Positions 21,691-35,401 of a stretch of DNA of 64,000 nucleotides are shown piece after piece. The position numbers and the translations under genes are program-made. Under the pieces are notes generated by a model. The model saw only the letters and a list, made by a program, of their open reading frames with translations. It made no database searches and was not told the origin of the DNA. The stretch's first letter is position 1, and the number at the start of each line of letters is the position of its first letter. The DNA lies in assembly GCA_014529385.2 (NCBI GenBank), contig CM043944.1, positions 52,635,268 through 52,699,267 on the forward strand. Direction: 5' to 3'. This DNA comes from Adiantum capillus-veneris (lineage: Eukaryota; Streptophyta; Polypodiopsida; Polypodiales; Pteridaceae).

Positions 21691-24607
21691 GTAGGGTTCA
21701 AATAAAGAGCACGCAGTTATCATGAGCAAGAGAGATATCATGATCTTGGAATTCATCTTGCAGGACGGGTTCGGTGAAGGGAGTTTGCTAGACACAGAGG
21801 AGAGCTTTGTTCTGGTTTGAGAAGCAGAGTCCAGACACCAAAGGGGTTGATGTTTGAAGGGGAGTGAACTGCTGTAGAAGAGATTTCTTACTGCTTTTAT
21901 GCTTCTTCATAGGCTCAGGTGGCACATTAGATTGAGTTGCTGTGGAATCATTTGAAGAGGGTGTTCCTTCAGGCAAAGAGTGAATAGAGACTCCATAACA
22001 AGGCATAGATTTGGTAGCCTCCAACCACTCCAGCAGGTCTTCATTTGACCCATCCGGCGGAGTAGGTTGTTCCAGTTCGGGATTGGACTCCATGGACAGG
22101 GAACTATGATGCACCACAGGATCCATTCCGCCTTCAAGGCGAATCGGTTGCATTGGGGAGCCAGGGGTTCGTATCCACATTGCATCGTTTCCCCAATCAT
22201 GTAGTGCTTTCGTGTGTCGTAGCCATGGTCTGCCAATGAGCAATGGGAAGCCGCCTTCTACCTGGGGAAGGCGAACCACCACAAAATCCAAGCTGAATGT
22301 GAAATCTTGAACCTGCAGAGGCACCTTTTCTACAATGCCCAAGGGGTAGACAGTCCTCTGGTCGGCCAAAGTCACTGTGAATGGGGCAGGCCTAGTGGGC
22401 TGGAGACCCAATGCCAGCATAGTGAATTCAGGCATCAGGTTGATACCCGACCCACCATCTACTATGACCCCTGAGAATTCGTGGCTCATAATAGAAACGG
22501 TTAGACGCGGACTCCTGTAATCAGTAAGTGAAGCTTCGGGATAGGATATCATGTAGGATTCGGAGGGCTGCACTGGGAGGTGCCCGCCACTAGACCCTGC
22601 AGCAGGGTACAGAGATTGAATGATGGCAAGGGTGTCACTTCGAAAATTTGCATCAAGTCGAAGCATGTCATACAATGACACTTGCTGAAAGGTATTCTTC
22701 AATATAGTCTCTGTTGTAGGTTTTTCTCTTGGGATCAGTGTCTTCTCAGTTTCCTTGATCTTTTGTAAGTCAGCAACTGCTTCTAAGAAAGCCCCATCAA
22801 TATCGGAGAGCATAGTAAAAGATCCTTTCTTAGCACTAGGGGATGGCATGTCAGCTGCTGGAGGAGGTGTAGGCATTGGGGAGGAAAGGGCTGTACTTGC
22901 TGGAAGATTGAGGCCGAGGGCTGCCCTCTGAGCTCGTGTGAGGACACTAGCCGGCTCCTCTACCAGTTGCAACTTGTCTTGAGAGGCAATCATATGGGCA
23001 GAAAGTGGTGGCTTGGGGTTGGTACTAACTGCTATCAAATTGATCTTGGGAAAGGTGAATTTAGGTTGGCTCTGACTTGGGCTCGGAGAGGTAGAGGCGC
23101 GTTGTTTTGGACAATCCTTAGTGTAGTGATCCTGAGCCTCAGGGCAAAGTTGTCACGGAGGAGAGCCTTCTGGCAGAGGGCATTTGCTCTGATAATGCCC
23201 ATACTCTCCACATCTGTAGCATAAAATGGGCCGATTGGAGGGACGGAACGGCGGACGAGGTGGTTGTTGCATGGAGTTTGAGGGTGACGTGTAGAAGCTC
23301 TGAGGGGTTGAGGGAGCATTAGCATGATAAAAATTGGGAGATGCGAAGTTGTTGTGCATACCTTGCATAGGAGGTGTTGTCAGCAGAGGTGGCATAGGGT
23401 GTTGATGACCATAGGGTGAAACCATGTTGGATGTAGGTGTCAACCCTTGTTGAAGGTTGGGGGCGAGGCTCTGTTGTAGTTGCCGCATTCCCTTCAGATA
23501 ATAGCACTCTTTGTCATCATGGCCAGGCTTCTCGCAGAAATGGCAGTAAGCTCGAAGTGGGCAGTCCTGAGAAGGATGCCCTGGAGATCGACATGAGCTA
23601 CACCATACCATAGCCATAGTCTCCTGCTGAGACCTGAGCTCTTCTAGCTCTCTTTTAAGTTGATCATATGCCTCTTGATGTGCGGGCTTCTCCTGTCTAA
23701 GAGAGAAGGATCTCTCTTCCTGAAGGGCCCGCTGTAACTTTAGGGCTTCCAGTTCCCTGCGTAAAGAAGTCAAGGGGTTTGATGGACTATCCACGAGTAC
23801 CGGGGCAGTCTCTACCTGAGGAGAGTCAGTGAACAGCTTCCTAGCTCCCTCTATTCTAGTAGCAGCAGCAACAAAGTCCTCCAGACTGGCTTCAGGACAG
23901 AGACTTTCTCTGAGCTTTTGTTGAGAAGTCTTAGGCAGAGCCTTCTCTACCCACTTCTTCACCATAACTTCTCCTGGTTGCTGAGGTAGCTTCGCGACTA
24001 GGGACTTTGTTCTGGTCATGAGCTCGGCAAATGTCTCCTTGGGCTGGAGCAAGAGGTTGGCCAACTCATCTAGAATCTTTTCTTGATAATCCCCTGGTCG
24101 GAAAGCTTCACAGAACTGCTGTCTTAACATAGTCCAAGTAGCAAAGTGGTTTTCAGCAAACTGTCTGTACCATTTATCTGCAAGACCATCCAAGGTGGAT
24201 GGAAAGAGCACAAGGTAGGCGTCTTCTCTATTGAGGCCACGACCTTTGCAAAGAGAAACAAACCTCCGAGCATGGTCATCAGCATCCTCTGTGTAGAGAC
24301 CCTTGAAGGTAGGGAACTTGATGTTCACCTTGGCCAGAACACTAGTGAGCTCCTCCATGGCCTCTTGCTCTTGAGCCTGTTGCTCACTAACTTGCTGTAA
24401 CAAAATGGGGGAGAGCCTTACCGGAGAAGGTGACCTGGAGGAGGATGTAGAACCGGTTGAAGGAATGGAGGGAGCTGTATGTGTAGACATGGGTGATGGT
24501 GTTAATATACTTCTACTGGGTACCAAAGGTTGGCGTCGTCTGTGGTAGTACTACTGGGGGCTCAGTACTGCGCTTTGACGCTCTAATGATCGCCTTGTAT
24601 GTGTCAT
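21691..24607 (-). pseudogene. gag-pro: gag-protease of element C
   Basis: The start ATG at 24607 (MTHTRRSLERQ) matches B. Domains as in B: Ser/Pro-rich N-terminus, gag core, zinc knuckles, protease with VIVDGGSGINLMP, then SSKLPSPNPSCKMNSK and a hydrophobic stretch (MISLLLMITACSLF, coded near 21697-21757). Breaks: TAG near codon 20; TGA near 23150, replacing a zinc-ligand cysteine codon of the fourth knuckle; an indel around 21790-21830 that shifts the frame before the hydrophobic segment. The uninterrupted blocks are 457 and 416 codons. Confidence 0.9.
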
Positions 24608-24960
24608 GCAGTAACCACCACCCCAACCAAGCTTTGGGCAAGAAGTTCCAAGCTTTGGGCAAGAAGAACTTCACCTTGTTAAACAGTGGACTAGACTCTA
24701 CTAGACGAGGCGAGTGACTAGACCAACTGGCCTGGATCAGGACGAGAAGGACTAGACCAGAGACGAGGAGGAGGAGGACTAGACCAGGACGAGGACTGGG
24801 TGGACCAGGGCGAGAGAGGACTGGACCACTAAGGTGAGAGACTAGACCAGCTAGATTAAGCTGTCTAGGGTGAAACTGGACCAGACCAGCACAGGCGAGA
24901 CGAAGAAAAACCAGCTAGTTGTTTTACTTGTACTCAACAGAGAGTGAGACTTCAATTGAG

Positions 24961-24978
24961 GTCCCACCGTGATCGCCA
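24961..24978 (-). other. Primer-binding site of element C
   Basis: The - strand reads TGGCGATCACGGTGGGAC, 13 nt after the 5' LTR. Same word and spacing as in B with one substitution. tRNA identity not recognised. Confidence 0.65.
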
Positions 24979-24991
24979 AAATGAGAGCACC

Positions 24992-25564
24992 TGTAGCGCG
25001 GATAATGTCTCGTGCTCTCTACAGCGTGGGTGCCCCTGAGTGCAATGTGCGTGACAATCTCACTCAATAGATGGAAACTCACTCAAATAGAATGAAACAC
25101 AGAAACAATGGATAACACAGAACAACAGAGACACAACAGTGGACCAGAACATGTGGACTCCACTATCTCAAAGAACCATGTACTGACTCTGGCGTGGCAG
25201 CACACTCAGCTCCAGCCCAGGACTCACAGGTACAAATGGGGGTGTCGAGGCTGAGATGTGCAGGGATGGTGAAGCAGTGCTCTGTGCAAGACTCGTTGCT
25301 CTTGACGACGATGCTAGACCACAGGTGAAGCCGATGATGATAATGACCCAACGACTCATAAATGTCAGCCACCTAAGCCAATCTCCAAAGTGAGTGGTGG
25401 TGGTGACTTGGCCACGATGTCCACTAGACCACCGTCCGTATCCTGCCACGTGTCACCGCCCAGCCCAGCCCACAGAGTCCGTCCAGAGTCCGACTAGTGT
25501 GAACCAGGCCAGACCAACCGTACTAACTGAGTGTCCTGTGAAAGTGACACTGTAGCCTGCTACA
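24992..25564 (-). repeat. 5' LTR of element C
   Basis: 573 bp from TGTAGCGCGG to GCCTGCTACA on the + strand, followed directly by the target duplication CCTCT. Confidence 0.93.
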
Positions 25565-25569
25565 CCTCT

Positions 25570-26857
25570 CCAGGCCACCCATTGGGCATGGGAGCACTAC
25601 CAACCTAGAAAGCCATTGTCTCCCGCTAGATGATCAGTGCTCCCGATGCACAACAAAACACCTCAAGAGCCTGTTGACACCTGTGCAAGTTGGCTTCCTG
25701 GACCTCCAAAAACATGCTTGAGTCATCAACAAACTTGGCATCCAAAAGCTCCTCTCTCCAAATAGGCAGATGCAGACCATGCAAACCAACCTCCTCTGAG
25801 GTCAAAAACCTGCTCATTGCTGCAACAGAGAAAAGAAACAAGAAGAGGGCAAAAGGGCAGCTCTGTCAAACTGATCGTGTGAGTATAAAGCGTTCCGCTC
25901 TTCCCCCTACCAGCAACACCTGACTGTGTGCACATTTGTAAAGAGATGACACTCCCCGAATCCGTGCATCTGAAAACCTCATCCGACGCATAGTGCCCTC
26001 ATGAAAACCCCGGTCAACTCTGTGGTACGCTTTTTCAAAATCGAGTATGATGCTCTCAAGTAGTGGCTGAATTCTCAATCTCAGAGCCTTTGCTAAGATT
26101 TTGTAGTATGAGTTGAGAATGGTAATGGGTCGCCATTGCCGAATCTTGTCCAAGGAGCCTCCCTCCTTGGGTATAAGATAGATCAATCTCTCACTCATGC
26201 TTCGGGCATCACTCTAGTGTGCAGAATGTGTTGGTAAGCACTACATAGGTCTCGACCAAGCACCGCCCAATACTCCAAGAAGAAACTGGGAGTCAAACCA
26301 TCCTCCCTAGGTAGCTACCCCTGGGAAGTGCCCTGAGAGCCTCTTGTAGCTCCTCTGGCTGGAGTGGCCTCTCAAGCCTTTGTCGCATCTCCTCAATGAC
26401 TAAACAAGGCATCTGTGCCCACACTGGCTCTCTGCATGCATCTCCACGCTCTAACTGTGGCTCTCGGCTGAAAGCAACTCATGGTAGAAGTCAGTAGCAA
26501 CTGTGCGCATATGTGCGATCTATGGAGCAACAGATCCATTGGGCCTCCTCAGCCGAGTGAGTTGTAGACTCCTGGAGAAAGAAACGACTAAGCTCCACGA
26601 GGCTTGTGGCCACTCTAGCAGCAGGGTCCCCTCGTGTGTCGAACACACGTTGTCTAGAGGGACACAACTTGCCTTCTGAGCACTATATCTAGCGAAATTC
26701 TCTCTGGGATGCGTAGCATGACAGTGCCTCCCCTTGGTCTACTTGACACGGTAAGAACCACTAGCAAATGATTTAATCAAGTAGTCCCTTAAATGCAAAC
26801 CAATCCTCCCATGTCCGAGAAGTGGTGACTAGCGTAAAAACAATCTATCCTTAGTCA
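25570..26857 (-). pseudogene. LINE H, segment 2 (reverse transcriptase core)
   Basis: RT copies the LINE RNA at the nicked target. On the - strand: LIYLIPKEGGSLDKIRQWRP, ITILNSYYKILAKALRLR, then LDFEKAYHRVD, and the catalytic box as FVDDSSMFLE (about 25720). Upstream LGRDLCSAYQHILHT (about 26220) fits the linker before RT. Frames shift several times. It lies between elements C and D and joins the other LINE H segments across both target duplications. Confidence 0.87.
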
Positions 26858-26862
26858 GGCCT

Positions 26863-27414
26863 TGTCACAGAGCGATGACCTGGCATGACCCAACTTATGG
26901 CACCCCGTTCGAAGGGGCCAAAGGAACAAAAAGATTTAATGATGATGTGGCACAGCTGTGCGGATGGCCCGTAATTCGCGGAGGAATGCTGACATGGCAC
27001 AACTGTACGAATAGCCTGCAAATTGCGTTGATTGTAGACGTGGCAGTGTACGGATTTTACGTAAATTATGCTGGCTGCGCCAGCTTTTGGGCCAGGATGC
27101 TTTTGAACTGATTGCTTTTGGAGCTCTGCATTTGGGCATCCCTTGTACTGTTTATAAGAGCCCTTGGGGCCTCACTCTGTAGAGCATCTAAACGTAGAGT
27201 CTGAGAGCAGAGGTCCCTCGGGAGTTGTACTTTACAATGATTAATGATAAAGAAATACAGAAAGGGGTGCTAGTCTTTGGGGCCAATACTTCTAGGCGCG
27301 GAACTCTACAGTGTCGTGTCGACTCTCTCTCTCTCTATTAGAGTTCAGTGATTTTGAAGTTTCTGTTCATGTGTTGCTATTGATGTCTCGCTTAGAGTGT
27401 CCAAGCCTGTTAGA
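26863..27414 (+). repeat. 5' LTR of element D
   Basis: 552 bp from TGTCACAGAG to CCTGTTAGA. The usual CA terminus is replaced by GA here and TA in the 3' copy. It contains a short (CT)n run near 27321-27336. Confidence 0.88.
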
Positions 27415-27424
27415 GTTGTTAGAG

Positions 27425-27438
27425 TGGTATCATAGCTC
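27425..27438 (+). other. Primer-binding site of element D (initiator tRNA-Met)
   Basis: TGGTATCATAGCTC matches the classic plant tRNA-iMet site TGGTATCAGAGCTC at 13 of 14 positions, 10 nt after the LTR. Confidence 0.85.
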
Positions 27439-28060
27439 ATAAAGATTCTTCTTCTATGAAGGATCTTATCCTTTTTGCAGCACACACGTGTTCTCGAAGA
27501 AAACACGACAGAACAGTTGAGATTTTATTTGTATGTGAAAGAATCTCTGTGTCCCGACCCTCGACTTATCAACCACTCCCACTCTTCGTACATCGCGCAT
27601 TGAGCGCGCTCCCGTCTTCATCAGTCCGTCTTACAGGGCATAAGCCATAAAGAACCCCAGATCACACATGGGTTTTCGCAAAAATTTGACAAAGATAACA
27701 TCTCTTGGGGGGGATGGCAAAGAAAAGTTGAAATTTGGTGCGGGAATTGAAGAAAACAATGAAGATTTGGGCAAATTCTTGGCGGAAAAGTTTGCGAGAG
27801 TAGAATACAAACGTCAACTGCAAGTTGACACATGCAAAACATTTGAAGAATTACCCGATTGATGATTTTCTCGAGATGACGAGAGGCCATTGATTCTCCT
27901 CTGAGATCGGAAGGAAAGCTGAAAGGACAGAGCAGAAAAGCGGAAGTTACACTCGCAGAAAGAGCTAGACAAAGCTCTTGACCAGAAGACAAGCCAAAGA
28001 ATTTCAGAGTAGCCGAAAAGCGCGGAACAAAAGGAAAGATGGAAGTAGGGCTGGTACCAG
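27439..28060 (+). other. Element D leader and degraded gag region
   Basis: The longest frame (27668-27862, 64 codons, Lys/Glu-rich) shows no gag or zinc-knuckle motif. Gag seems deleted or decayed beyond recognition. Confidence 0.45.
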
Positions 28061-28063
28061 ACT

Positions 28064-30170
28064 TTGCGAGGACCGACTTCGATGAAATGGATGAAAGGAC
28101 TGAACTCTGCAAAGCATGGGGCAAAGTGCGAGATTAGGAAGCCCTTTTTTCTCTTTGATGGAGGAGCCAAGGCCAACTTCATTTCAACCGAATTGGTGGC
28201 TCGACTTGGAATTATGCCCGAGGAAATGGGGCCACAGGTCGAGGCTGTTGTAGCGGCACCAGGACGGGATTTTGTCATTACACCTGTCATTGGCAAACTA
28301 TGTTTGCATTGTCTGGGGTATTCAGGGCATGAGGACTTTTACATCATGTCTTTGGAAGGGTTGACGTCCTCCTAGGAATTCCTTGGTTTCATAAGAACAA
28401 CGCCGTGGTTGATTATAGGGCAAGGAAAGCCATCTTGAAGAATGAGAAGGGCAAAGAGATTGTACTTTATGTAAAACTGAAAGGCGAGTCTGTCCGACTT
28501 CATGAAATCTAGTCTTTTTGTTTATTCGATCTTCTTGAAAGAACTGAATAATGATCAAAGGTCAAATATGTCTGATCTCGAAAAGAACAAGAATTTTTGC
28601 AAGCTCAGGCTGATGGTTTCCCTGAAGGCTTACCAGGAAAGTTACCTCATGCACGTCTGAAAGATCATATGATTAATTGGATTCCGAGTAGTGCTACACC
28701 AAACTGGCCACCTTACCAAGTTAGCCGAGCCCAAAATGAAGAAATAATGAACCAGAACAGATTCCCCATTCCGAGGGTCGATGATATACTCGACAGACTT
28801 CATGGTTCTTTTGCTTTAGCCGAAGTTCTCTGAAAAGTGTTGACTTAGAAAGGGGTTCCTTTTACTTGGGGACCATTAGAGATTGCAGCCTTTCAGACTC
28901 TCAAAGAAAAGTTGACAACAAGACCAATATTGGCTTTACTAGACTTGCAAACGCCCTTTGAAGTTGTACTGCGATGCATGTGGTCGCAGTTTGGGTGTAG
29001 TCTTGATGCAAGAAGGCCATGTTATAGATTATGCGAGCAGGACGTTTTCACGTCCTCAGCGGGTTGCGCAGATTTATGAGAAAGAGCTTTTGGCAGTTTT
29101 CCATGCTCTTACACAGTGGCAACACTTTCTACTCGGAGCTAATTTTACTTTCTTCACAGACCATCAGAGTTTACGCTACTTCTTGTCGCAAAAGCAGCTT
29201 TCGGAAAAGCAGATGAGGTGGGCTAACATCTTGTCACAATTTCATTACCAGATAGTCCATGTTCAGGGAGAGAAGAATTTAGTGGCAAATGCGTTGTCTC
29301 GAAAGCCCTTGGCTTTGGCTATTTTGGCTTTACAATATCGAAGCTTCGAGGATATGGTAGATCAATATGCCACATCTCTTGATTTTGTAGATATCTTTCA
29401 TTGGATATAGAGCGGGGAGACAGTGGCAAGCTGTTCCATAGGGGACGGTTATTTGATGCGGAAAACGATGTGTGTTACATAACCTTTGAGGAAAAAAGGT
29501 TTTGACAAAGTGCCATTGTGCACCTTTTTTGGGCCACCGCGGCATAGATACCACCTTGAAGGGTGTTGAACGTTACTTCTACTGGCCGAGGCTCAAAAAG
29601 GATGTGGACACAATTTCTTAGTATGCCAAAAGTTCAAGTTTGACAAGCATAAGGCACCAGGACTTCTACAGCCTTTACCAGTACCCTCCTATCCCTGGGA
29701 AAGCATCGCTATGGATTTTATTTTTGATCTTCCCAAGACTCAAAGTGGGCAGGATGGCATTTGGAGAGTCATCAACAGACTGAGTAAGCAGGCTCACTCT
29801 ATTCTGATAAAGAAGATAGTTAAGCCCGATCATTTGGCGAAACTGTTTGTCTCACAGATTTTTCAAAAACATGGCATGCATGAGTCCATTGTTTCGGACG
29901 GAGATCCCCAGTTTACTAGTTTGTTTTGGAGATTAATCTGGGAGAACATTGGCACGCGGTTGCATTTTTTGTCCTCGTTCCACCTGCAGACAAATGGGCA
30001 ATTTGAGATAGCCATTTCAGTGGTTTTGGATTCGTTGAAGTCTTATATTTCGGATCAGAAGACTTAATGGGAAAAGTATTTACCCTTGGTGGAGTTTACC
30101 TACAACAACACAGTGCATTCTTGGACGGGGAAGGTGCCATTTGAGGTAATTGAGAATGACTAAGAACGAT
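28064..30170 (+). pseudogene. pol: Protease, RT fragment, RNase H and integrase of element D
   Basis: Protease: FLFDGGAKANFIS (about 28148) and, one frameshift on, LLGIPWFHKNNAVVDY. RT: only the start (NRFPIPRVDDILDRLHGSFA, about 28757) and the end (PFTWGPLEIAAFQTLKEKL, about 28860) remain; the YxDD palm between them is missing. RNase H is good (28958-29300): LYCDACGRSLGVVL, YEKELLAV, FFTDHQSLRYF, ANALSRKP. Integrase: AMDFIFDLP (about 29708), IVSDGDPQFTS (about 29890), TNGQFEIA (about 29990), preserving the D, D and E positions. Several stops and frameshifts. Confidence 0.9.
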
Positions 30171-31031
30171 ACATTGCATGACTACTACCAAAGGCTTTGG
30201 GATACTTATTTTCTAGAGAGACCAGATTGAGTGGTTTTGTTGTGGTTTGCCAAAAGACTAATGTCTGAACGAGAAGTCTGACTCCGTTCAGAGACTTATG
30301 GGACATTGTAAGTAACGATTTGAAACGCATGCGGGCTCATTGACTTATCTTACGGACAGGATCGTATCCACCTCAACAAGGCAAGAGTGTGCCAATGAAA
30401 AGAATGAATCAAGGGAACCGGATGACCGCTCATCATAGGATTTTGGAGAATTAGATGGTAGCACATCCAAAGATTCCGACGAACTAAGGGAGCCAGATGC
30501 AAGTTCATCAGAGGATTTCGGAGAAAGGGGTTTTGATGATAGTGCGTCTCATGTTTCCAATGATTGAGAATGACGTGCCAATGGACAAAGGAAGCTAGCG
30601 AAGCTACCCACAGGTCCCAGGCCACAAGGAAAGAAAGGAAAAGGGAATCCGTTGATAGATCGGAGAATTCCCCAGACCCAAGATAAGATTTTTGAAGCAG
30701 ATTAGTAGTGTTTGAGTACATGATTGAAAGACAAAATAACTGCAACATTTTGGTCTTGTGGTTCCATATGAGATGGACATGATAGCATCAAGAATTAGTC
30801 AATCCAGACATCAATGAGATCTAGGATAGATCTAGATGGGATTGCTAAACATGTTACCGATAGATCATGGTCTGATATCTTGATGGACTTTATGTGATTT
30901 GATTTGAATGTCCAGTGACTGTCGTCTTTGTGCAAGTGTTGGAGATGTGTTGTCTAGTGCGTCAGTGCTTAGAGTCAGTGTCTTTGCAGACGTAATCGAG
31001 GGCGATTACAATTCTTTCAAGAGGGGGCGTA
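30171..31031 (+). other. 3' non-coding end of element D with polypurine tract
   Basis: No long frame. 30760-31015 parallels the segment before the LTR at 18148. It ends in AAGAGGGGGCGTA at 31019-31031, a plausible plus-strand primer. Confidence 0.7.
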
Positions 31032-31571
31032 TGTCACAAAGTCATGACCTGGCGTGACCCAACTTATGGCACCCCGTTTGAAGGGGCCAAAGGGACAAAA
31101 AGATTTAATGCTTACGTGGCACAACTGTACGGATGGCTTGTAATTCGCGTAGGAATGCTGACGTGGCACAACTGTTTCGACAGCCCGCAAACTGTACTGA
31201 TTACGGATTTTCCGTAAATTACGTTGGTTGCTCGGCAACGCCAGCTTTTGGGCCAGGATGGTTTTGAAATGATTGCTTTTGGGGCTCTCCTTTTGGGCAT
31301 CCCTTGTATTGTTTATAAGAGCCCTTGGGGTCTCACTCTGCAGAGTATATGGACGTAGAGTCTGAGAGCAGAGGTCTCTCGGGAGTTTTACTTTACAATG
31401 ATTAATGAGAAAGAAATACCGAAAGGGGCACCAATCTTTGGGGCCAATACTTCTAGGCACGAAAGCCGTGCCGTGTCAACTCACTCTCTCTCTATTAAAT
31501 TTCAGTGATTTTGAAGTTTCTATTTGTGTGTTGCTATTGATTTCTTGCTTGGAGTGTCTAAGCTTGTTATA
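31032..31571 (+). repeat. 3' LTR of element D
   Basis: 540 bp from TGTCACAAAG to GCTTGTTATA, followed by the duplication GGCCT. It differs from the 5' copy by scattered substitutions and small indels. Confidence 0.88.
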
Positions 31572-31576
31572 GGCCT

Positions 31577-32660
31577 CCTACTCTGCGGTAAGACCGAGAG
31601 AAAGAGAGGCTATGTAGGGCGCGCACAAAAGCTGCATGCCATAGATCCGAAATCCTCAAAGTCATACATAGGCGCTCCCAAGCAGCCAACTTAGTGCGTG
31701 AACAGAAGCATGGCTGTTCCCAATCCTATCTGAATGGTCCTCCAGCATGTTGAAGTTCCTCCCAATGCACCACTGATCAGCATGAGGCAAGGATTCCGCA
31801 ATATGTGACCAAAACTCAGCCTGTGCACTCGCATAAGTGGGCGCATAAATGTTTTAGAAGCCCACAAGCATAGTCACAAGGGACGCGTCAGGGGGCGGGG
31901 AGCGGGGCTCAAATGGATTTTGTGTAAAAAAGAGGGCGGGACGGCAAGTGGGGACGGGAAGCCCAAAAATGGACGTCCCCTGTGACTATGCCCACAAGGT
32001 TACCTTGAAATTGCATGATGACCCAATGGGCCCTAACTTGCATAGTAATACCCCTGTCCACAATGGCCTGCTGCCATGTGTCCACAAGGTTGAATGCGGC
32101 TCTCACACAGATGATGCTCCCGTAGCATACGAATATCAATAGGTCCACCCACAAGGCATCTCTGGAGCTCGTGTCTTAACTGATCACGAGGGCACACAAG
32201 GCCCTGGATATGCCGTGCAACAAGCCTCATGGGGTTAGTGAGAGAAAACCGATGTTGCTACAACAACCAAGCCATCAATCTTGGAAGCCGGTCTGGATGG
32301 GAGTAATTCGCATCCGAGCGACCCCGAGACAAACGAGTTTGCATTACATGCTCCACAAAGGCCCAAGGTGAGTGTGAAGCTCTCGACCCACATCCTCTAC
32401 CCAAGAGTTCTCATGAGTGTAGACATAGCAAGGGGAGAACTGCACATCTGTAAAAAAGTGAACAAAAATGTGTTTGTAGCCTGTGGCATCGGGCAGTGCC
32501 ACTGTGAACTTGGCCAGCGGCCACAAGGTCTGTACCAAATTAGTGATCCCAAGGTCCTCCATGTGATGGGAGAACTTAAGGGCCTGAGTCTAAAGCCAAC
32601 CAAGTGTTGAATCCAAGGTCCAATCCTGTTGGTCCCAACCACAAAGTGGAAAAGAGTATC
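31577..32660 (-). pseudogene. LINE H, segment 1 (ORF1 end and endonuclease)
   Basis: On the - strand an APE endonuclease: IDIRMLREHHLCESR (about 32130), ITMQVRAHWVIMQFQGNLVG (about 32060), then NIYAPTYASAQAEFW on the other side of the MITE, then NFNMLEDHSDRIGNSH (about 31760), where the usual GDFN reads GRNFN. Further upstream, 32344-32642 gives ORF1-like sequence with frameshifts. Removing the MITE with one 8-bp duplication joins GNLVG to F-stop-NIYAP in frame. Confidence 0.83.
31869..31990. mobile_element. 122-bp hAT-type MITE
   Basis: Terminal inverted repeats of 17 bp with one mismatch: CATAGTCACAAGGGACG at the left, and the right end reads CATAGTCACAGGGGACG in reverse complement. Flanked by a perfect 8-bp duplication CCCACAAG (31861-31868 and 31991-31998), the size made by hAT transposases. 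It is GC-rich, has no coding capacity and interrupts the LINE H endonuclease frame. Confidence 0.88.

Positions 32661-34874
<2,214 letters not shown>

Positions 34875-34932
<58 letters not shown>
34875..34932. repeat. (CA)n-(GA)n microsatellite
   Basis: A short CA run (34875-34886), then GA to 34932. Confidence 0.95.
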
Positions 34933-34936
<4 letters not shown>

Positions 34937-35321
34937 AAGAGAAAAGAATTTTAACATCGTAGGAAACTATCCCAAGAGACAGGTCTGGGTACAAAAAGTA
35001 CAAAGAACTGAAAAGAAAATAGTGGGTAGGGGTGGGGTGAAAGCTGATACAAGGGGAATAAGAATGGTGGGCTGATACAATGGAGCTCTCTGACAGTCGA
35101 GGCATCATATACATATACATGAGTATCCAAAAGGCTATAGAGATTCAAATTTCAATGTCCTCCAAGGTAGGCACTCTGTCGGGATGGCTCCTGTGTCGTG
35201 CCAGTATGGTATGGATCCTCTGTCGCAGTCTGCATTGATGTCGAGAGGGACCCCTCATCGGTGGGCGACGGGACTGCCCCAACTCTATCGCCTGATCAAG
35301 CAGTATGCCTCTGGTGTTGTT

Positions 35322-35325
<4 letters not shown>
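34933..35325 (-). mobile_element. LINE F-variant 3' fragment, copy 2
   Basis: It differs from 34483-34874 at only a few positions and has the same boundaries against GA tracts on both sides. Confidence 0.85.

Positions 35326-35398
<73 letters not shown>
35326..35398. repeat. (GA)n microsatellite
   Basis: 73 bp of GA abutting the tail of LINE G. Confidence 0.97.

Positions 35399-35401
<3 letters not shown>

Larger units (their letters stand above)
19639..25564 (-). mobile_element. Complete non-autonomous gypsy element C (gag-pro only)
   Basis: Both LTRs (19639-20226 and 24992-25564) end in TGTAGC/GCTACA and the element is flanked by the 5-bp duplication CCTCT (19634-19638 and 25565-25569). 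In the 5.9 kb there is a primer-binding site, gag-protease, minisatellite and a cargo segment, but no RT, RNase H or integrase. LTRs, leader, gag start and minisatellite match element B. Movement would need enzymes from a relative such as A. It is inserted in LINE H. Confidence 0.95.
26863..31571 (+). mobile_element. Ty3/gypsy LTR retrotransposon D (two LTRs, internally deleted)
   Basis: LTRs at 26863-27414 and 31032-31571 are flanked by the 5-bp duplication GGCCT (26858-26862 and 31572-31576). A primer-binding site for initiator tRNA-Met follows the 5' LTR, and a purine tract (AAGAGGGGGCGTA) precedes the 3' LTR. Internally there are protease, a fragment of RT, RNase H and integrase; gag is not recognisable and the RT palm is deleted. 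Inserted in LINE H. A related older LTR is at 18148-18683. Confidence 0.92.
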
